Assembly (NCBI RefSeq): GCF_023746555.1
Contig: NZ_CP098755.1
Coordinates: 5,109,001 to 5,173,000 of the forward strand
Reading direction: 5' to 3'
Length of the DNA: 64,000 nucleotides
DNA from: Brevibacillus ruminantium
GTDB lineage: Bacteria; Bacillota; Bacilli; Brevibacillales; Brevibacillaceae
Of the stretch, positions 52,464 through 62,933 are shown one piece after another; the first letter of the stretch is position 1, and each line of letters begins with the position of its first letter. The position numbers were made by a program, and so were the translations under genes. Below the pieces are notes generated by a model. The model saw nothing but the letters and a program-made list of their open reading frames with translations, searched no databases and was not told the origin of the DNA.

Positions 52464-54014
52464 TTACCCTCCTATTCCCGTGACAATAGGGACGATTGTT
52501 TTCAAAGTCTGCTGCAGCGGATTTGCCAATACAGCCGGATAAACCCCGATCAGGATGATAAATCCGAGCAGCACCACCAGTGGAATTACCTCCATCGGCT
52601 GTGCGTCGGCCACCCCCGTAAAGCGGTCAGGAGTAGGCCCAAACGTAGTCCGAAGTATAGCGCGCAAGAGGTATGCGGCAGTCAGGACGATACCGATCGC
52701 CCCAATCGCAGCGAGTACGGGCATCTTTCCAAACAAACCAAGGAAAGCAAAGAATTCGCTGATAAAGCCGGACATACCCGGCAATCCCAGTGAAGCCATC
52801 GCCCCGGCCAGCATGATTCCGCTTGCGAACGGCATAACTTTGGCTAGTCCGCCCATCTCGTCGATCATCGAAGTCTGTGTTCTCTCCCAGATCATCCCGA
52901 TCAGGAAGAACAGCAGAGCGGAGATGAAACCGTGCGATACCACCTGGAACATCGCTCCCTGGAACCCGATCGTATTCATCGCGGCAAATCCCAGGAGGAC
53001 GATCCCCATATGGCTGATACTGGAGTATGCCATCACCATCTTCAGATCCTTTTGGACAAAGGCGAGAAGCGCTCCGTACAGCAGGTTGATCAACCCCAGA
53101 ACCGCCATCCAGGTCGCAAACTGGTAAGCCTGTTCCGGGAAAAAGCCGATCCCCATTCGCAGCAGTCCGTACGCACCCATTTTCAGCAGGATACCGGAGT
53201 GGAGCATCACGATGGCAGGCGGTGCCTGTACGTGTACCTTCAGCATCCAGGTGTGGAACGGAAAGACGGGAAGCTTGACGGCGAATGCGATAAAGATGGC
53301 CAAAAACAAACCAAAGCGAAGCGCCGGTGTCAGCGCCAGAGCTGCCGGATGATTGACTGATCCCAGCAGATTGGCGATCGCCTCCATATTCATCGTGTTC
53401 AAATACATGAACAAGACGATAAATGCAATCAGCATAACCCCGGAGCCAATCCCGTTGTACAGCAGGAACTTGTTGGCTGCCTTTTCACGCTCTCCGTACC
53501 CCCAGATCCCGATCAGGAAATACGTCGGGATCAGTGTCAGCTCGAAGAAGATAAAGAACAGAAACAGGTTCTGCGAAGCGAATACGCCGAGCATGCCGAT
53601 CAAGAGCAAGTGGAACAAGATAAAGTATTCTTTCAACCGTTTCTTTTGGTTCCACGATGCGACGGCTGCCAGTGTGGCAATAATCGCGGTGAGCACGATC
53701 AGCGGCATGGAAATCCCGTCCACGCCCATCTCATAGCCCAGGTCAAAAGAGAAGATCGCACCTGATTGCAACGTGCCGACAGGGATTGAAATCCATTTTG
53801 CCTTCTCAGCAAATTGCAATCCGGACAACTCGTAGTTAAAGGATACAAACAGGAGAAGAGACAGGAGGAGCGGCGGCAGTGTTCCCAGCACGCCAACTTT
53901 CTTGATCAAGTCTCCCTTGTGCCGCGGCACAAACGTCAGGATCAGGATTGCCAAAAGCGGTGTAAAGACAATTAGTGATAGCAGCATACTATTGGCCCAT
54001 GCCAAGGAATCCAC
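52464..54014 (-). CDS. nuoM: NADH-quinone oxidoreductase subunit M
   Basis: 516 residues in the frame opening with GTG at 54014, overlapping nuoL. A TTG three codons later and the ATG of MLLSLIVFTPLLAILIL are alternative starts, the latter typical of the family. Core motifs: FPFHTWMLKVHVQAPPAIVM and MAYSSISHMGIVLLGFAAMN. It is an antiporter-like proton-pumping subunit. Confidence 0.94.
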   Translation of the reverse strand: MDSLAWANSMLLSLIVFTPLLAILILTFVPRHKGDLIKKVGVLGTLPPLLLSLLLFVSFNYELSGLQFAEKAKWISIPVGTLQSGAIFSFDLGYEMGVDGISMPLIVLTAIIATLAAVASWNQKKRLKEYFILFHLLLIGMLGVFASQNLFLFFIFFELTLIPTYFLIGIWGYGEREKAANKFLLYNGIGSGVMLIAFIVLFMYLNTMNMEAIANLLGSVNHPAALALTPALRFGLFLAIFIAFAVKLPVFPFHTWMLKVHVQAPPAIVMLHSGILLKMGAYGLLRMGIGFFPEQAYQFATWMAVLGLINLLYGALLAFVQKDLKMVMAYSSISHMGIVLLGFAAMNTIGFQGAMFQVVSHGFISALLFFLIGMIWERTQTSMIDEMGGLAKVMPFASGIMLAGAMASLGLPGMSGFISEFFAFLGLFGKMPVLAAIGAIGIVLTAAYLLRAILRTTFGPTPDRFTGVADAQPMEVIPLVVLLGFIILIGVYPAVLANPLQQTLKTIVPIVTGIGG

Positions 54015-55911
54015 CTCCCTGCGCCGTCAATGTGATGGCGACAATCAACAGTACCAGGCCAAATAGCACCATCGCTCCGTAGGATTGCATCTGTCCGTTT
54101 TGAGCCCGGCCATGCAAAGCACCGATCCCTCGGGTAATGGCCGCCACAAGGGAGACCAGACCGTCCACCACGTATTTATCAAACAGATTCAGCAGCGAAC
54201 CGAGCCAGCCGATCGGACGCACAATCACTCCCTGATAAAGCTCATCCATGTAATATTTCCGGTAGGAGAGCTGATACAGCCACGGCATCGCTTCCGGAAG
54301 CGCATCGGAAGAAATCGTACGCTTTCGATACATCAGCCAGGCCACCAAAATCCCTAAAACCGATACAGCCAGTGCGACGACTTGCAACCAGGCGGCTGCG
54401 TGCCCTTCGCCCACTCCGTACACATTTTCAATCGCCGCGCCCACATCGCCGCTCATCAGCCAATCGCCCAGAACCGGAGCGATCGGGGTTTGGATAAAGC
54501 CGGATACGATCGCCAGAAGAGCCAGAACCAACAGCGGTCCCGTCATGACTCCTGGTGATTCATGCGCCTCATGCTTGCCCCGCGGCTCACCTGTAAAGGT
54601 CAGGAAGAAGAGGCGGAACATGTAGAATGCCGTGAAGAAGGCCGCCAGAAGAGCGATCAGCAAAAGGTCAAAGCGATTCGCTTCATATACAGCACCGAGA
54701 ATTGCCTCTTTTGACCAGAAACCGGCAAACGGGAAAATTCCCGCAATCGCCAGACATCCAATCAGAAAGGTTAATGCTGTAATTGGCATTTTTTTCCACA
54801 ATCCACCCATTTCGAAAACATTCTGGGTATGTACAGCATGAATGACACTACCTGCTCCCAAGAAGAGCAGTGCTTTGAAAAAGGCATGCGTCATCAAATG
54901 GAACGTACCTGCGACATAACCCGCCGCTCCGGCTACCCCCAGGGCCAGCATCATATACCCGAGCTGGCTGACTGTCGAATAGGCGAGGACGCGTTTGATG
55001 TCGCGCTGGGTCAGACCGATGGACGCAGCGAAAATCGCGGTAAATCCGCCGACGTACGCCACAACATTGAGTGCGGTTTCCGATGCGATAAACAGCGGGA
55101 ACGTCGTCGCTACCAAATACACACCGGCAGCTACCATCGTCGCCGCGTGAATCAGGGCAGATACCGGCGTCGGACCTTCCATCGCATCCGGCAGCCAGGT
55201 ATGAAGCGGGAATTGACCTGATTTCCCCATGGCCCCGACAAAAATCAGGATCGCCGCCAGGGTAATCATCCACGGCTCCAGCTTGCCCAGTGCAACACTG
55301 TCAAAGATTTGCGTAAACTCAAAGCTGCCAGTCCACCAAAACAGCAGACAAATCGCGATAAACAGGCCCAAGTCCCCGATTCTGGTCACGATAAAAGCTT
55401 TTTTGGCTGCAGCCTTCGCTTCCGGCTTGAAGTAGTAGTAACCTACCAACAGGAAAGAGCATACCCCGACCAACTCCCAGAAGATATAAACCTGCAGCAG
55501 GTTCGGAGAGATCACGAGGCCGAGCATGGAAAACGTAAACAGTGCCAGATACTGGTAGAAAACAGGAAAGCGCTCATCCCCGTGCATATAGCCTTTGGAG
55601 TAGATCTGCACAAGCAGGCTGACCAGTGTGACGATGACCAGCATTAATGCATTGAGCTGGTTGACGTCAAACCCCATGGTGATGACAATATCTCCAACCT
55701 TCAGCCAATCGAGCGAGAATTTATAATCAATCGCTCCCTCTTTAAACCTCTGCAGGAATGTCAGTACCGCCAACACGAATGAAATGGCAGTAAAGAAAAT
55801 CCCGACAGCGGCGGCTCCTTCTTTCAACTGACGGCCAAACGAGACGATCACGATGAAAGCAAAGAGCGGAAACAGAGGAATCAACCAAGCGTATTGCATA
55901 AAGGTATTCAT
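53989..55911 (-). CDS. nuoL: NADH-quinone oxidoreductase subunit L
   Basis: 640 residues. Core motifs: SGQFPLHTWLPDAMEGPTPV, LIHAATMVAAGVYLVATTFP and LAYSTVSQLGYMMLALGVAG. The long C-terminal lateral helix region is present. It is the distal antiporter-like subunit of the membrane arm. It follows nuoK with a short gap and overlaps nuoM. Confidence 0.95.
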   Translation of the reverse strand: MNTFMQYAWLIPLFPLFAFIVIVSFGRQLKEGAAAVGIFFTAISFVLAVLTFLQRFKEGAIDYKFSLDWLKVGDIVITMGFDVNQLNALMLVIVTLVSLLVQIYSKGYMHGDERFPVFYQYLALFTFSMLGLVISPNLLQVYIFWELVGVCSFLLVGYYYFKPEAKAAAKKAFIVTRIGDLGLFIAICLLFWWTGSFEFTQIFDSVALGKLEPWMITLAAILIFVGAMGKSGQFPLHTWLPDAMEGPTPVSALIHAATMVAAGVYLVATTFPLFIASETALNVVAYVGGFTAIFAASIGLTQRDIKRVLAYSTVSQLGYMMLALGVAGAAGYVAGTFHLMTHAFFKALLFLGAGSVIHAVHTQNVFEMGGLWKKMPITALTFLIGCLAIAGIFPFAGFWSKEAILGAVYEANRFDLLLIALLAAFFTAFYMFRLFFLTFTGEPRGKHEAHESPGVMTGPLLVLALLAIVSGFIQTPIAPVLGDWLMSGDVGAAIENVYGVGEGHAAAWLQVVALAVSVLGILVAWLMYRKRTISSDALPEAMPWLYQLSYRKYYMDELYQGVIVRPIGWLGSLLNLFDKYVVDGLVSLVAAITRGIGALHGRAQNGQMQSYGAMVLFGLVLLIVAITLTAQGGGFLGMGQ

Positions 55912-55938
55912 TTTTGTCCTCCTTTTCGAATCCCTGTC

Positions 55939-56250
55939 CTAGCGTTTCATCGAATCCATCTCATCGACGTTGACCGTTTCGCGATTGCGGTACAGCGCAA
56001 TCAGGATTGCCAGCCCGACTGCTACCTCAGCGGCTGCCACTGTCATCGTGAACAGACTGAAGATGTGTCCGGTGATTGACGGATACAGTCCGTATTTGGC
56101 GAAAGCCACCAGGTTGATGTTGACGGCATTCAGCATCAATTCGATTGAAATTAATACAACAACTGCATTTCGTTTGGTCAAAGCGCCGTACATGCCTACA
56201 CAAAACAGGATCAAGGCCACTAACAAATAGGAGGTGATATTTACACTCAT
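55939..56250 (-). CDS. nuoK: NADH-quinone oxidoreductase subunit K
   Basis: 103 residues, three membrane helices with the conserved Glu residues in [20 protein letters not shown] and [20 protein letters not shown]. The ATG overlaps the nuoJ stop (ATGA), so translation is coupled. Confidence 0.95.
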   Translation of the reverse strand: MSVNITSYLLVALILFCVGMYGALTKRNAVVVLISIELMLNAVNINLVAFAKYGLYPSITGHIFSLFTMTVAAAEVAVGLAILIALYRNRETVNVDEMDSMKR

Positions 56251-56753
56251 TCGCTGTCCTCCTCCTTCTTCGCCATGATGATCGCGCCTACAAGTGCCAC
56301 CAACAGAAGCACAGAGATCAACTCAAACGGGATCACATAGGTGGTAAAGACCGTAAGCCCGATTTCTTTGACGTTGTGCTCAGAGGCAACCGTCTCTGCC
56401 GCAGGCGGCCATGCTGTGCTTTGAATACCCCAGAACATCAATCCGAACAAGACTACGACGAAAATGAGCGAAAACCAGTTTTTCCATACATGACCGGTTC
56501 CCTCATCTGACGCATCGTGTTTGGTCAGCATGATCCCAAACAGCATCAAGATGGAAATCGCCCCGGAATAAACCAGTATTTGGGCAACTCCGACGAATTC
56601 CGCTCCCAGTAAGACGAACAGTCCCGCGATGCTGATAAAGGTAATCCCCAGGGAGATCACCATATGGACGACGCGGGTAAAGCTGATCATGAAGACCGCT
56701 CCGCCAATCGTCATCAGGGAGAGGATAAAGAAAGCAAGAAACTCGCCATTCAT
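56247..56753 (-). CDS. nuoJ: NADH-quinone oxidoreductase subunit J
   Basis: 168 residues from the ATG 3 bases after the nuoI stop, with GGAGGAGAAC as ribosome binding site; the frame is open further upstream only inside nuoI. Five membrane segments; [20 protein letters not shown] is the family signature. Confidence 0.93.
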   Translation of the reverse strand: MNGEFLAFFILSLMTIGGAVFMISFTRVVHMVISLGITFISIAGLFVLLGAEFVGVAQILVYSGAISILMLFGIMLTKHDASDEGTGHVWKNWFSLIFVVVLFGLMFWGIQSTAWPPAAETVASEHNVKEIGLTVFTTYVIPFELISVLLLVALVGAIIMAKKEEDSE

Positions 56754-56755
56754 CA

Positions 56756-57169
56756 CTAGTTCTCCTCCCTGACGTTGATATTGTTGTCGTCCAGCCACTT
56801 GAGGTTTTTGTAAAGCTCATCCCGGCTGTATGTGGCCAGCTCGAAGTTGTTGGTCATGACGATCGCTTCAGTCGGACAAACCTCGGTGCACAAATCGCAC
56901 AAGATACAAATTTCAAAGTTGATATCATACGTGTCGATAATTTTCCCCTTCTTCTCCGGGTCCGGATGGGGCTTGCCTGTCAATTGGATGCATTCTGTCG
57001 GACATACGCGTGCACACTGGTTGCAAACGATGCATTTTTCCGGCGAGAAGTGCTGGATGCCGCGAAAACGGGGCGGCATGGGAAAAGGCACGTCCGGGTA
57101 AAAATGCGTAACTTTCTTCTCAGTCATTTTTTTGAATGTATACCCCAGGCCTTTGGCCAGTCCTAGCAT
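56756..57169 (-). CDS. nuoI: NADH-quinone oxidoreductase subunit I
   Basis: 137 residues, ATG after AAGGGGTGACACAC. Two 4Fe-4S motifs are complete: CIVCNQCARVCPTECI and CILCDLCTEVCPTEAI. They carry electrons through clusters N6a and N6b toward NuoB. Confidence 0.95.
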   Translation of the reverse strand: MLGLAKGLGYTFKKMTEKKVTHFYPDVPFPMPPRFRGIQHFSPEKCIVCNQCARVCPTECIQLTGKPHPDPEKKGKIIDTYDINFEICILCDLCTEVCPTEAIVMTNNFELATYSRDELYKNLKWLDDNNINVREEN

Positions 57170-57268
57170 GTGTGTCACCCCTTTGGTAATAAACGTTTAT
57201 CAAAGCATACTCTCGGTGGAGCGACCGCCTTTTAGCGGAAGTTATGATGCGCGCTCACCCCAGGCGAA

Positions 57269-58279
57269 TCAGGAGAACATGCCGTTTTGATAGGAAATGA
57301 CAACGGCGGTGATCAAGATGTTCAACAAGGCTAAGGGCAAAAGCACTTTCCATGAAAACGACATCAGCTGGTCTGCGCGTGGACGCGGCATGGTCGCACG
57401 GAGCCAGAACTGCAAGAAGATATAAACGGAAAACTTCAGCAAAAACCAGACGATGCCCGGAATGAAATCAAGTGCCTGAATGGGTGGCAGCCAACCGCCA
57501 AAGAACAGGATGGTTACCAACGCCCCCATACCGAACATATACACATACTCTGCCAGCATGAACATCGCAAAACGGAAGCCGGAATATTCGACGTGATAAC
57601 CGCCGACCAGCTCAGACTCTGCTTCCGGCAGGTCAAACGGCGTACGGTTCAACTCCGCCTGTGCGGCAATCAGGAAAACAGCCAGCCCCAGAATCTGCGG
57701 AATGAAATTCCACATCCCTTGCTGGGCGAGGACAATCTCCCTCAGGTTCATACTGCCTGTCATGAGCACGACACCGACAACGGACATGACGAGCGGCACT
57801 TCGTAGCTGATCATCTGAGCAGCAGAGCGAAGGCCCCCGATCAATGAGTATTTGTTGTTGGATGCCCATCCGGCTGTAATCACGCCCAGTACTGTGATAC
57901 CCGAGAGGGCAATGTAATAGAGAATCCCGATTCCCAGGTCAGCAAACTGAATTTTGTCGGTAAATGGCAAAACAGCCAGAACACCGAAAGCTGGCGCATA
58001 GACCAGGATAGGTGCAAGTGTATAAAGCGCTCGGTCAGCATGCTTGGGACGTGTATCTTCCTTCAAAAGAAGCTTGGCAACGTCCGCTACTGTTTGCAGC
58101 AAACCAAGTGGGCCGACACGATTCGGACCGATCCGAAGCTGCATCCAACCAATCACTTTTCGTTCAAAATAAATCGCGTAGGTGACAAAGCCCAGCAAAA
58201 CCGCCAGCAGGATCACGGCTGCGATGAAAAACCAAAGGATGTTTCCCAGTGAAGGTGCCTGTTGCAAAAGCTCGCGCAT
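57269..58279 (-). CDS. nuoH: NADH-quinone oxidoreductase subunit H
   Basis: 336 residues. The ATG overlaps the last base of the nuoD stop (TGATG), with GGGAGG upstream. Motifs: ERKVIGWMQLRIGPNRVGPL and RTPFDLPEAESELVGGYHVE. It forms the quinone-binding interface of the membrane arm. Confidence 0.95.
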   Translation of the reverse strand: MRELLQQAPSLGNILWFFIAAVILLAVLLGFVTYAIYFERKVIGWMQLRIGPNRVGPLGLLQTVADVAKLLLKEDTRPKHADRALYTLAPILVYAPAFGVLAVLPFTDKIQFADLGIGILYYIALSGITVLGVITAGWASNNKYSLIGGLRSAAQMISYEVPLVMSVVGVVLMTGSMNLREIVLAQQGMWNFIPQILGLAVFLIAAQAELNRTPFDLPEAESELVGGYHVEYSGFRFAMFMLAEYVYMFGMGALVTILFFGGWLPPIQALDFIPGIVWFLLKFSVYIFLQFWLRATMPRPRADQLMSFSWKVLLPLALLNILITAVVISYQNGMFS

Positions 58280-59427
58280 CAGCAATCTACCTCCCCAAGC
58301 ACGATATCAATGCTGCCCAGGATTGCCACCATGTCAGAGATGTTCTCTCCATCCAGCAATGCAGGCAGAATCTGCAGGTTGGTAAAGGATGGGCGGCGGA
58401 ACTTCAAGCGCCACGGCTTATCCTTACCTTGGCTCGCGATGTAGCAACCGATCTCACCGCGCGGCGATTCGATCCGAACATAGGCTTCGCCTGCTGGCGG
58501 ACGGATGACACGAGGCACTTTGCCCAAAACTTCGCCTTCACTTGGAAACTGTTCGAGCGCTTGTTCCAGGATGCGCAAGGATTGCTCAACCTCTGCCAGA
58601 CGAAGATGATAACGTGCCAGGCAGTCCCCTTCAGTTGCCACCGGTACATCAAAATCAAAACGGTCGTAGATGCAATATGGTTCATCTTTGCGCAAATCCC
58701 ATTTGATGCCCGTAGAGCGCAGCATCACACCGGAAAGCGAGTAGTCTAGTGCCGTCTTTTGATCAAATTTTCCGATTCCCCGCAGTCGGTTCAGGAAAAT
58801 CTCGTTCCCAGATACAAGCTGGTGGTAGCCGCCCAGTTCGTTTTTCATATAAGCGACAAACTCTTTCACTTTTTCAATCCAACCCGGAGGAGCATCCCAT
58901 TTCACACCGCCTACACGCATGTAGTTAAATGTCATGCGTGCGCCGCACAGCTCGTTGAACAAGTCGAGAATCGTCTCCCTGTCCCGGAAGGCAAACAAAA
59001 ACGGTGACATGGCACCAAGGTCAAGCAAATAGGTGCCCCACCACACCAAGTGACTGGCAACACGATTCAATTCCATGGCAATCAGGCGAAGATACTGCGC
59101 TCGCTCTGGAATCTCCAACCCCATCATGGTTTCCACGGCATGACAGATCACGTAGTTGTTGGTCATCGCCGCCAGATAGTCCATCCGGTCTGTATAGGGG
59201 ATGATTTGTGTGTAGGTCAGATTTTCTGCCAGCTTTTCCGTCCCTCTGTGCAGATAACCCATGACCGGAATCGCTTCTTTGATGGTTTCCCCATCAATCT
59301 TCACGACCAGACGAAATACTCCGTGTGTACTGGGGTGCTGCGGGCCTACGTTGAGGAGCATCTCCTCTGTCCGAATTCCGGTATCAGAAGACAAGATTGT
59401 ATTCGTGGTCAGGATGTCTTGATTCAT
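58279..59427 (-). CDS. nuoD: NADH-quinone oxidoreductase subunit D
   Basis: 382 residues. It contains LLNVGPQHPSTHGVFRLVVK (His loop of the quinone site) and the [NiFe]-hydrogenase-like fold motifs GYLHRGTEKLAENLTYTQII and PRGEIGCYIASQGKDKPWRL. It begins 3 bases after the nuoC stop. Confidence 0.95.
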   Translation of the reverse strand: MNQDILTTNTILSSDTGIRTEEMLLNVGPQHPSTHGVFRLVVKIDGETIKEAIPVMGYLHRGTEKLAENLTYTQIIPYTDRMDYLAAMTNNYVICHAVETMMGLEIPERAQYLRLIAMELNRVASHLVWWGTYLLDLGAMSPFLFAFRDRETILDLFNELCGARMTFNYMRVGGVKWDAPPGWIEKVKEFVAYMKNELGGYHQLVSGNEIFLNRLRGIGKFDQKTALDYSLSGVMLRSTGIKWDLRKDEPYCIYDRFDFDVPVATEGDCLARYHLRLAEVEQSLRILEQALEQFPSEGEVLGKVPRVIRPPAGEAYVRIESPRGEIGCYIASQGKDKPWRLKFRRPSFTNLQILPALLDGENISDMVAILGSIDIVLGEVDC

Positions 59428-59430
59428 CTT

Positions 59431-60933
59431 CTACACCTCCTCGTCGTACTGCACGTAGTCCTTCCGCAGCGGATATCCAACCCACTCATCCGGGAGCAAA
59501 ATTCGACGCAAATCGGTATGTCCCGGGAAATGAATGCCTAAAAGGTCGAAAGTTTCCCGTTCATTCCAATCTGCTCCCCTCCAGATATTCATCACAGAAG
59601 GAACGCTTGACTGTTCGCGGTCCGTTTTCACTTTTACCGCTACGCTTTGTCTGTTTTTGTAGGAATAGAAGTGATAGTACACTTCCATGCGATCCTCGTA
59701 ATCCACTCCATGCAGGTTGGCCAGATAGTCAAAAGCCAACGTCTCGTCATCCCGCATGAACTGCGCTACTTCCAGCCAGCGCTCATTCTTGATGACCAAC
59801 GTGGGTACTTCTTTGCTAAGCTCATTAATATAGGAAGATTCCAGAACATCCGCACCGAATGCTTCTGTAAGACGGGCTACATATTTATCCAGGTAAGGCT
59901 GATTTTTGGAAGGGGGCTTCGGCGCTTCGGGGGCTGCATCGGCTTCTCCACCGGCCCCAGCAGCCTTTGCTTTGGCCGCTGCGGCTGCGGCTGCTTTCGC
60001 TTTGGCTGCTGCCGCTGCCTTGGCTTTGGCATCTGCGTCACCATCGGCTCCTGATTCACCGGCTTGGTTCGCCGCTTCACGTGCAGCTTTGGCTTTGGCT
60101 GCTGCTGCCGCTGCTGCTTTCGCTTTGGCCGCTGCCGCTGCTTTGGCTTTGGCATCTGCGTCAGCATTTTCACCAGCTCCGCCTTCGGACGCTTCACGCG
60201 CTGCCTTGGCTTTCGCCGCTGCTGCCGCTGCCGCCGCTGCTTTGGCTGCTGCCTTTTCCTCCGGTGTCATTTCCGAAACCGGCTTGCTCGGCGCTGCTGC
60301 TTGCTCAGGGGCTGATTGTTCCGCTCCGGCTTTTTCCGCTGCTTCACGCGCTGCCTTGGCTTTCGCCGCTGCTGCCGCTGCCGCCGCTGCTTTGGCTGCT
60401 GCCTTTTCCTCCGGTGTCATTTCCGAAACCGGCTTGCTCGGCGCTGCTGCTTGCTCAGGGGCTGATTGTTCCGCTCCGGCTTTTTCCGCTGCTTCACGCG
60501 CAGCTTTTGCTTTCGCTGCTGCTGCCGCTGCCGCCGCTGCTTTGGCTGCTGCCTTTTCCTCCGGTGTCATTTCTGAAACCGGCTTGCTCGGCGCTGCTGC
60601 TTGCTCAGGGGCTGGTTGTTCCGCTCCGGCTTTTTCCGCTGCTTCACGCGCAGCTTTTGCTTTCGCTGCTGCTGCCGCTGCCGCCGCTGCTTTGGCTGCT
60701 GCCTTTTCCTCCGGTGTCATTTCCGAAACCGGCTTGCTCGGCGCTGCTGCTTGCTCAGGAGCTGGTTGCTCGGCTTCCGCTTTCTGCTCAGAGGCAGGTT
60801 GTTCGGCTCCTGTTTGCTCGGCCGCTAGCTGCTCCTGCTCTTTTGCCTTCCGCAAAGCTTCCGCCTTCGCTCTTGCTTCCGCTGCTGCCTTTGCCTTTTC
60901 CTCCGGCGTCGGTTTGCGTTTTTCGTCTGTCAT
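59431..60933 (-). CDS. nuoC: NADH-quinone oxidoreductase subunit C with long repetitive N-terminal extension
   Basis: 500 residues; the ATG overlaps the nuoB stop (ATGA). Only the last about 160 residues form the NuoC domain ([20 protein letters not shown] ... [20 protein letters not shown] ... [16 protein letters not shown]). The first about 340 are made of Ala, Lys, Glu and Pro, including four 50-residue repeats with [19 protein letters not shown]. Sporadic Ala-rich extensions on NuoC occur in related Bacillales, but this one is very long. It could be a helical rod or linker that interacts with an unknown electron-input partner, since NuoE, F and G are absent. Confidence 0.92.
   Translation of the reverse strand: MTDEKRKPTPEEKAKAAAEARAKAEALRKAKEQEQLAAEQTGAEQPASEQKAEAEQPAPEQAAAPSKPVSEMTPEEKAAAKAAAAAAAAAKAKAAREAAEKAGAEQPAPEQAAAPSKPVSEMTPEEKAAAKAAAAAAAAAKAKAAREAAEKAGAEQSAPEQAAAPSKPVSEMTPEEKAAAKAAAAAAAAAKAKAAREAAEKAGAEQSAPEQAAAPSKPVSEMTPEEKAAAKAAAAAAAAAKAKAAREASEGGAGENADADAKAKAAAAAKAKAAAAAAAKAKAAREAANQAGESGADGDADAKAKAAAAAKAKAAAAAAAKAKAAGAGGEADAAPEAPKPPSKNQPYLDKYVARLTEAFGADVLESSYINELSKEVPTLVIKNERWLEVAQFMRDDETLAFDYLANLHGVDYEDRMEVYYHFYSYKNRQSVAVKVKTDREQSSVPSVMNIWRGADWNERETFDLLGIHFPGHTDLRRILLPDEWVGYPLRKDYVQYDEEV
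60191..60790 (-). repeat. Four tandem 150-bp coding repeats in nuoC
   Basis: Marks such as GCTTCACGCGC recur at 60191, 60341, 60491 and 60641, exactly 150 bases apart. Two further degenerate Ala/Lys units precede them on the 3' coding side (60000-60190). Confidence 0.9.
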
Positions 60934-61448
60934 TGATTCGTCACCCGCTTCCCTGTCTTCGCTTCGTAACGAATTTTTTCTTGAAGTTTGTTTATTCCGT
61001 AAATAAGCGCTGCAGGATTGGGTGGACAACCAGGAATGTAGACATCAACCGGAACAATCTGATCGACGCCTTTCACCACGCTGTAGGATTTCACATAGGG
61101 TCCTCCCGCTGTCGCACAAGAGCCCATCGCGATCACCCACTTCGGTTCGGGCATTTGATCGTAGAGTCTGCGAAGCAGAGGTGCCATTTTCTTCGTAACC
61201 GTTCCGGCTACAATCATCACGTCTGACTGCCTGGGGGATGCACGGAAAATGACGCCAAAACGGTCCAGGTCATAGCGGGCACCGCCCGTTCCCATCATTT
61301 CAATCGCACAACAGGCCAGACCAAAAGTAAGCGGCCAGAGCGAGTTGCTTCGCACCCAACCTTTCACCGTTTCCAGCGTCGTAAACATGACGTTTCGATT
61401 CAGCTCTTCTTGCAATTCAGGCGCAATGCTCGTGAGATCTAGTTCCAT
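60930..61448 (-). CDS. nuoB: NADH-quinone oxidoreductase subunit B
   Basis: 172 residues from the ATG after GAAGGTGCTGG; the frame extends upstream inside nuoA. The ligands of cluster N2 are present: [15 protein letters not shown] (tandem Cys), [10 protein letters not shown] and PGCPPNP. It passes electrons to quinone. Confidence 0.95.
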   Translation of the reverse strand: MELDLTSIAPELQEELNRNVMFTTLETVKGWVRSNSLWPLTFGLACCAIEMMGTGGARYDLDRFGVIFRASPRQSDVMIVAGTVTKKMAPLLRRLYDQMPEPKWVIAMGSCATAGGPYVKSYSVVKGVDQIVPVDVYIPGCPPNPAALIYGINKLQEKIRYEAKTGKRVTNQ

Positions 61449-61810
61449 TCCAGCACCTTCTTTCTCCACGCGTAAATCAATCCCACTACAAGCAAGCAGA
61501 TAAAGATCACCATTTCTACCAGGGCAAAGAGTCCCAACTGTTTGTAAGCGACTGCCCACGGATAAAGAAAGAGCGTCTCTACATCAAAAATCACAAAGAG
61601 CAAGGCAAAAATGTAATACTTGACATTAAAACGCACCCAACTGTCCCCGACTGGAATGTTACCGCTTTCATAGGTAGTCTGCTTTTCTGGAGTCGGTTTT
61701 TTCGGACGCAGCATGGGACCGATGATGCTAACCGTAGCTACGGGCAGCAACACCCCGAGGAACAAGAAAATCGCCACAATCACATAATTGTTGGTATAAA
61801 TTTCACCCAA
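61439..61810 (-). CDS. nuoA: NADH-quinone oxidoreductase subunit A
   Basis: 123 residues from a TTG after GGAGGGAACGTCA, which gives the family's usual length; an in-frame ATG at 61855 would add 15 residues. Three membrane helices; [20 protein letters not shown] and [20 protein letters not shown] are the family signatures. It is the first gene of the operon and overlaps nuoB by 10 bases. Confidence 0.93.
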   Translation of the reverse strand: MGEIYTNNYVIVAIFLFLGVLLPVATVSIIGPMLRPKKPTPEKQTTYESGNIPVGDSWVRFNVKYYIFALLFVIFDVETLFLYPWAVAYKQLGLFALVEMVIFICLLVVGLIYAWRKKVLEWN

Positions 61811-61969
61811 TGACGTTCCCTCCGCTCTGTGAACATTAGAAAAAAATACCTCCACTATTATAGCAAATTGCCCAGAGGGTGTCTAACGAATGACTTCCAC
61901 AAGTTCCAATAATAGGAAAAACTCAGGGTTTTTCTCCCTAAGTTTTTCCATTGATACCTGCATTTGATT

Positions 61970-62713
61970 TTATTGGACGTTCGACGAGTAATCTTGTTTG
62001 AGGAAATCTTCGTAAACGCGCTCCCATACTACGGAGAACGTCATCGGCTCGTCATCCGGAATTTCCAACATGTTTTCAACCGGTTCTTGAAGATATGGCG
62101 TCAGCTTGATCAGCACCTCTGTCAACATGGCGTCATTGGTACTCAGCATTTGCTTCAAGTCGGCCTTGGACAGGTGGAACACCTCGTCATCACGCTCATG
62201 CAAAGCGAGAATCAGTCGGCTAAAAACTGGATGAACCAAAGCTTCCAGCTTCAAATAGATCAAAGCGACTTGCTCATTTTCTGTCAGTTGGAAAAGATCC
62301 AAGGTGTCAGGGAACGGGGAGATAGGTACATCCCACACATCTCCTTTGTCCAGGAGCAGCCCCCATTTTTCAAACAGAGCGAGCGCTTCTTCGCGGGAGG
62401 TTGGGTATTCATAGCCGGAACGGTTGATCACTTTCTTGTGACGCTCCAACAGGTGAACATAGCCTTCAAAATCCTCTTTGGATTTGAACATTTCCTCTTT
62501 TGGCTCCGTAAACGTGTTCTTCAATCCTTCGAAGCCGTCCATGATCTCATTCATTTCTGCTTTGCTTTCTCCCTTGGTCACTGCGAAGCACAATGCCTGG
62601 AACAGCACGTTCATTTCGTGAGGCAGTACGTTGGACCAGCCATTTGCTGCATATGCTGCTGGGATGGCAACACCATCGACGCTGTTCTCACGGATGTCTC
62701 TAATTGTTTGCAT
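61970..62713 (-). CDS. Hypothetical protein between atpC and nuoA
   Basis: 247 residues, ATG after GAGAGTGTAAACAT. It is helical, acidic and soluble in appearance: MNVLFQALCFAVTKGESKAE, YPTSREEALALFEKWGLLLD and DTLDLFQLTENEQVALIYLK. It might belong to the DUF6042 group, but I am not certain. Its location between the ATP synthase and complex I operons is intriguing without proving a link. Confidence 0.7.
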   Translation of the reverse strand: MQTIRDIRENSVDGVAIPAAYAANGWSNVLPHEMNVLFQALCFAVTKGESKAEMNEIMDGFEGLKNTFTEPKEEMFKSKEDFEGYVHLLERHKKVINRSGYEYPTSREEALALFEKWGLLLDKGDVWDVPISPFPDTLDLFQLTENEQVALIYLKLEALVHPVFSRLILALHERDDEVFHLSKADLKQMLSTNDAMLTEVLIKLTPYLQEPVENMLEIPDDEPMTFSVVWERVYEDFLKQDYSSNVQ

Positions 62714-62888
62714 ATGTTTACACTCTCCTTTATACCTGGAACCACATGAACATCCACATCATCATGACCACTCTCTCGCCATTCAACTTTTGAAATGGCT
62801 AACCATCTCGTCTATTATACACCGAATGAGCAGGCGATTACCAACTGGAATTGACATCCTACTAAAAGCTGGGTATACAAGGGTCATG

Positions 62889-62923
62889 AAAAAAGTCCCC
62901 GCAGCTCAACTCGCCACGGGGAC
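62889..62923 (-). terminator. Terminator of the atp operon
   Basis: Minus strand: GTCCCCG ... CGGGGAC followed by TTTTTT, directly after atpC. Confidence 0.9.
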
Positions 62924-62933
62924 CTTCTCTGTG

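Noticed and set aside
59906..61226. Large plus-strand ORFs (366 and 419 residues) opposite nuoC
   Set aside because: They are produced by the GC-rich Ala/Lys repeats of nuoC read backwards; no coding support.
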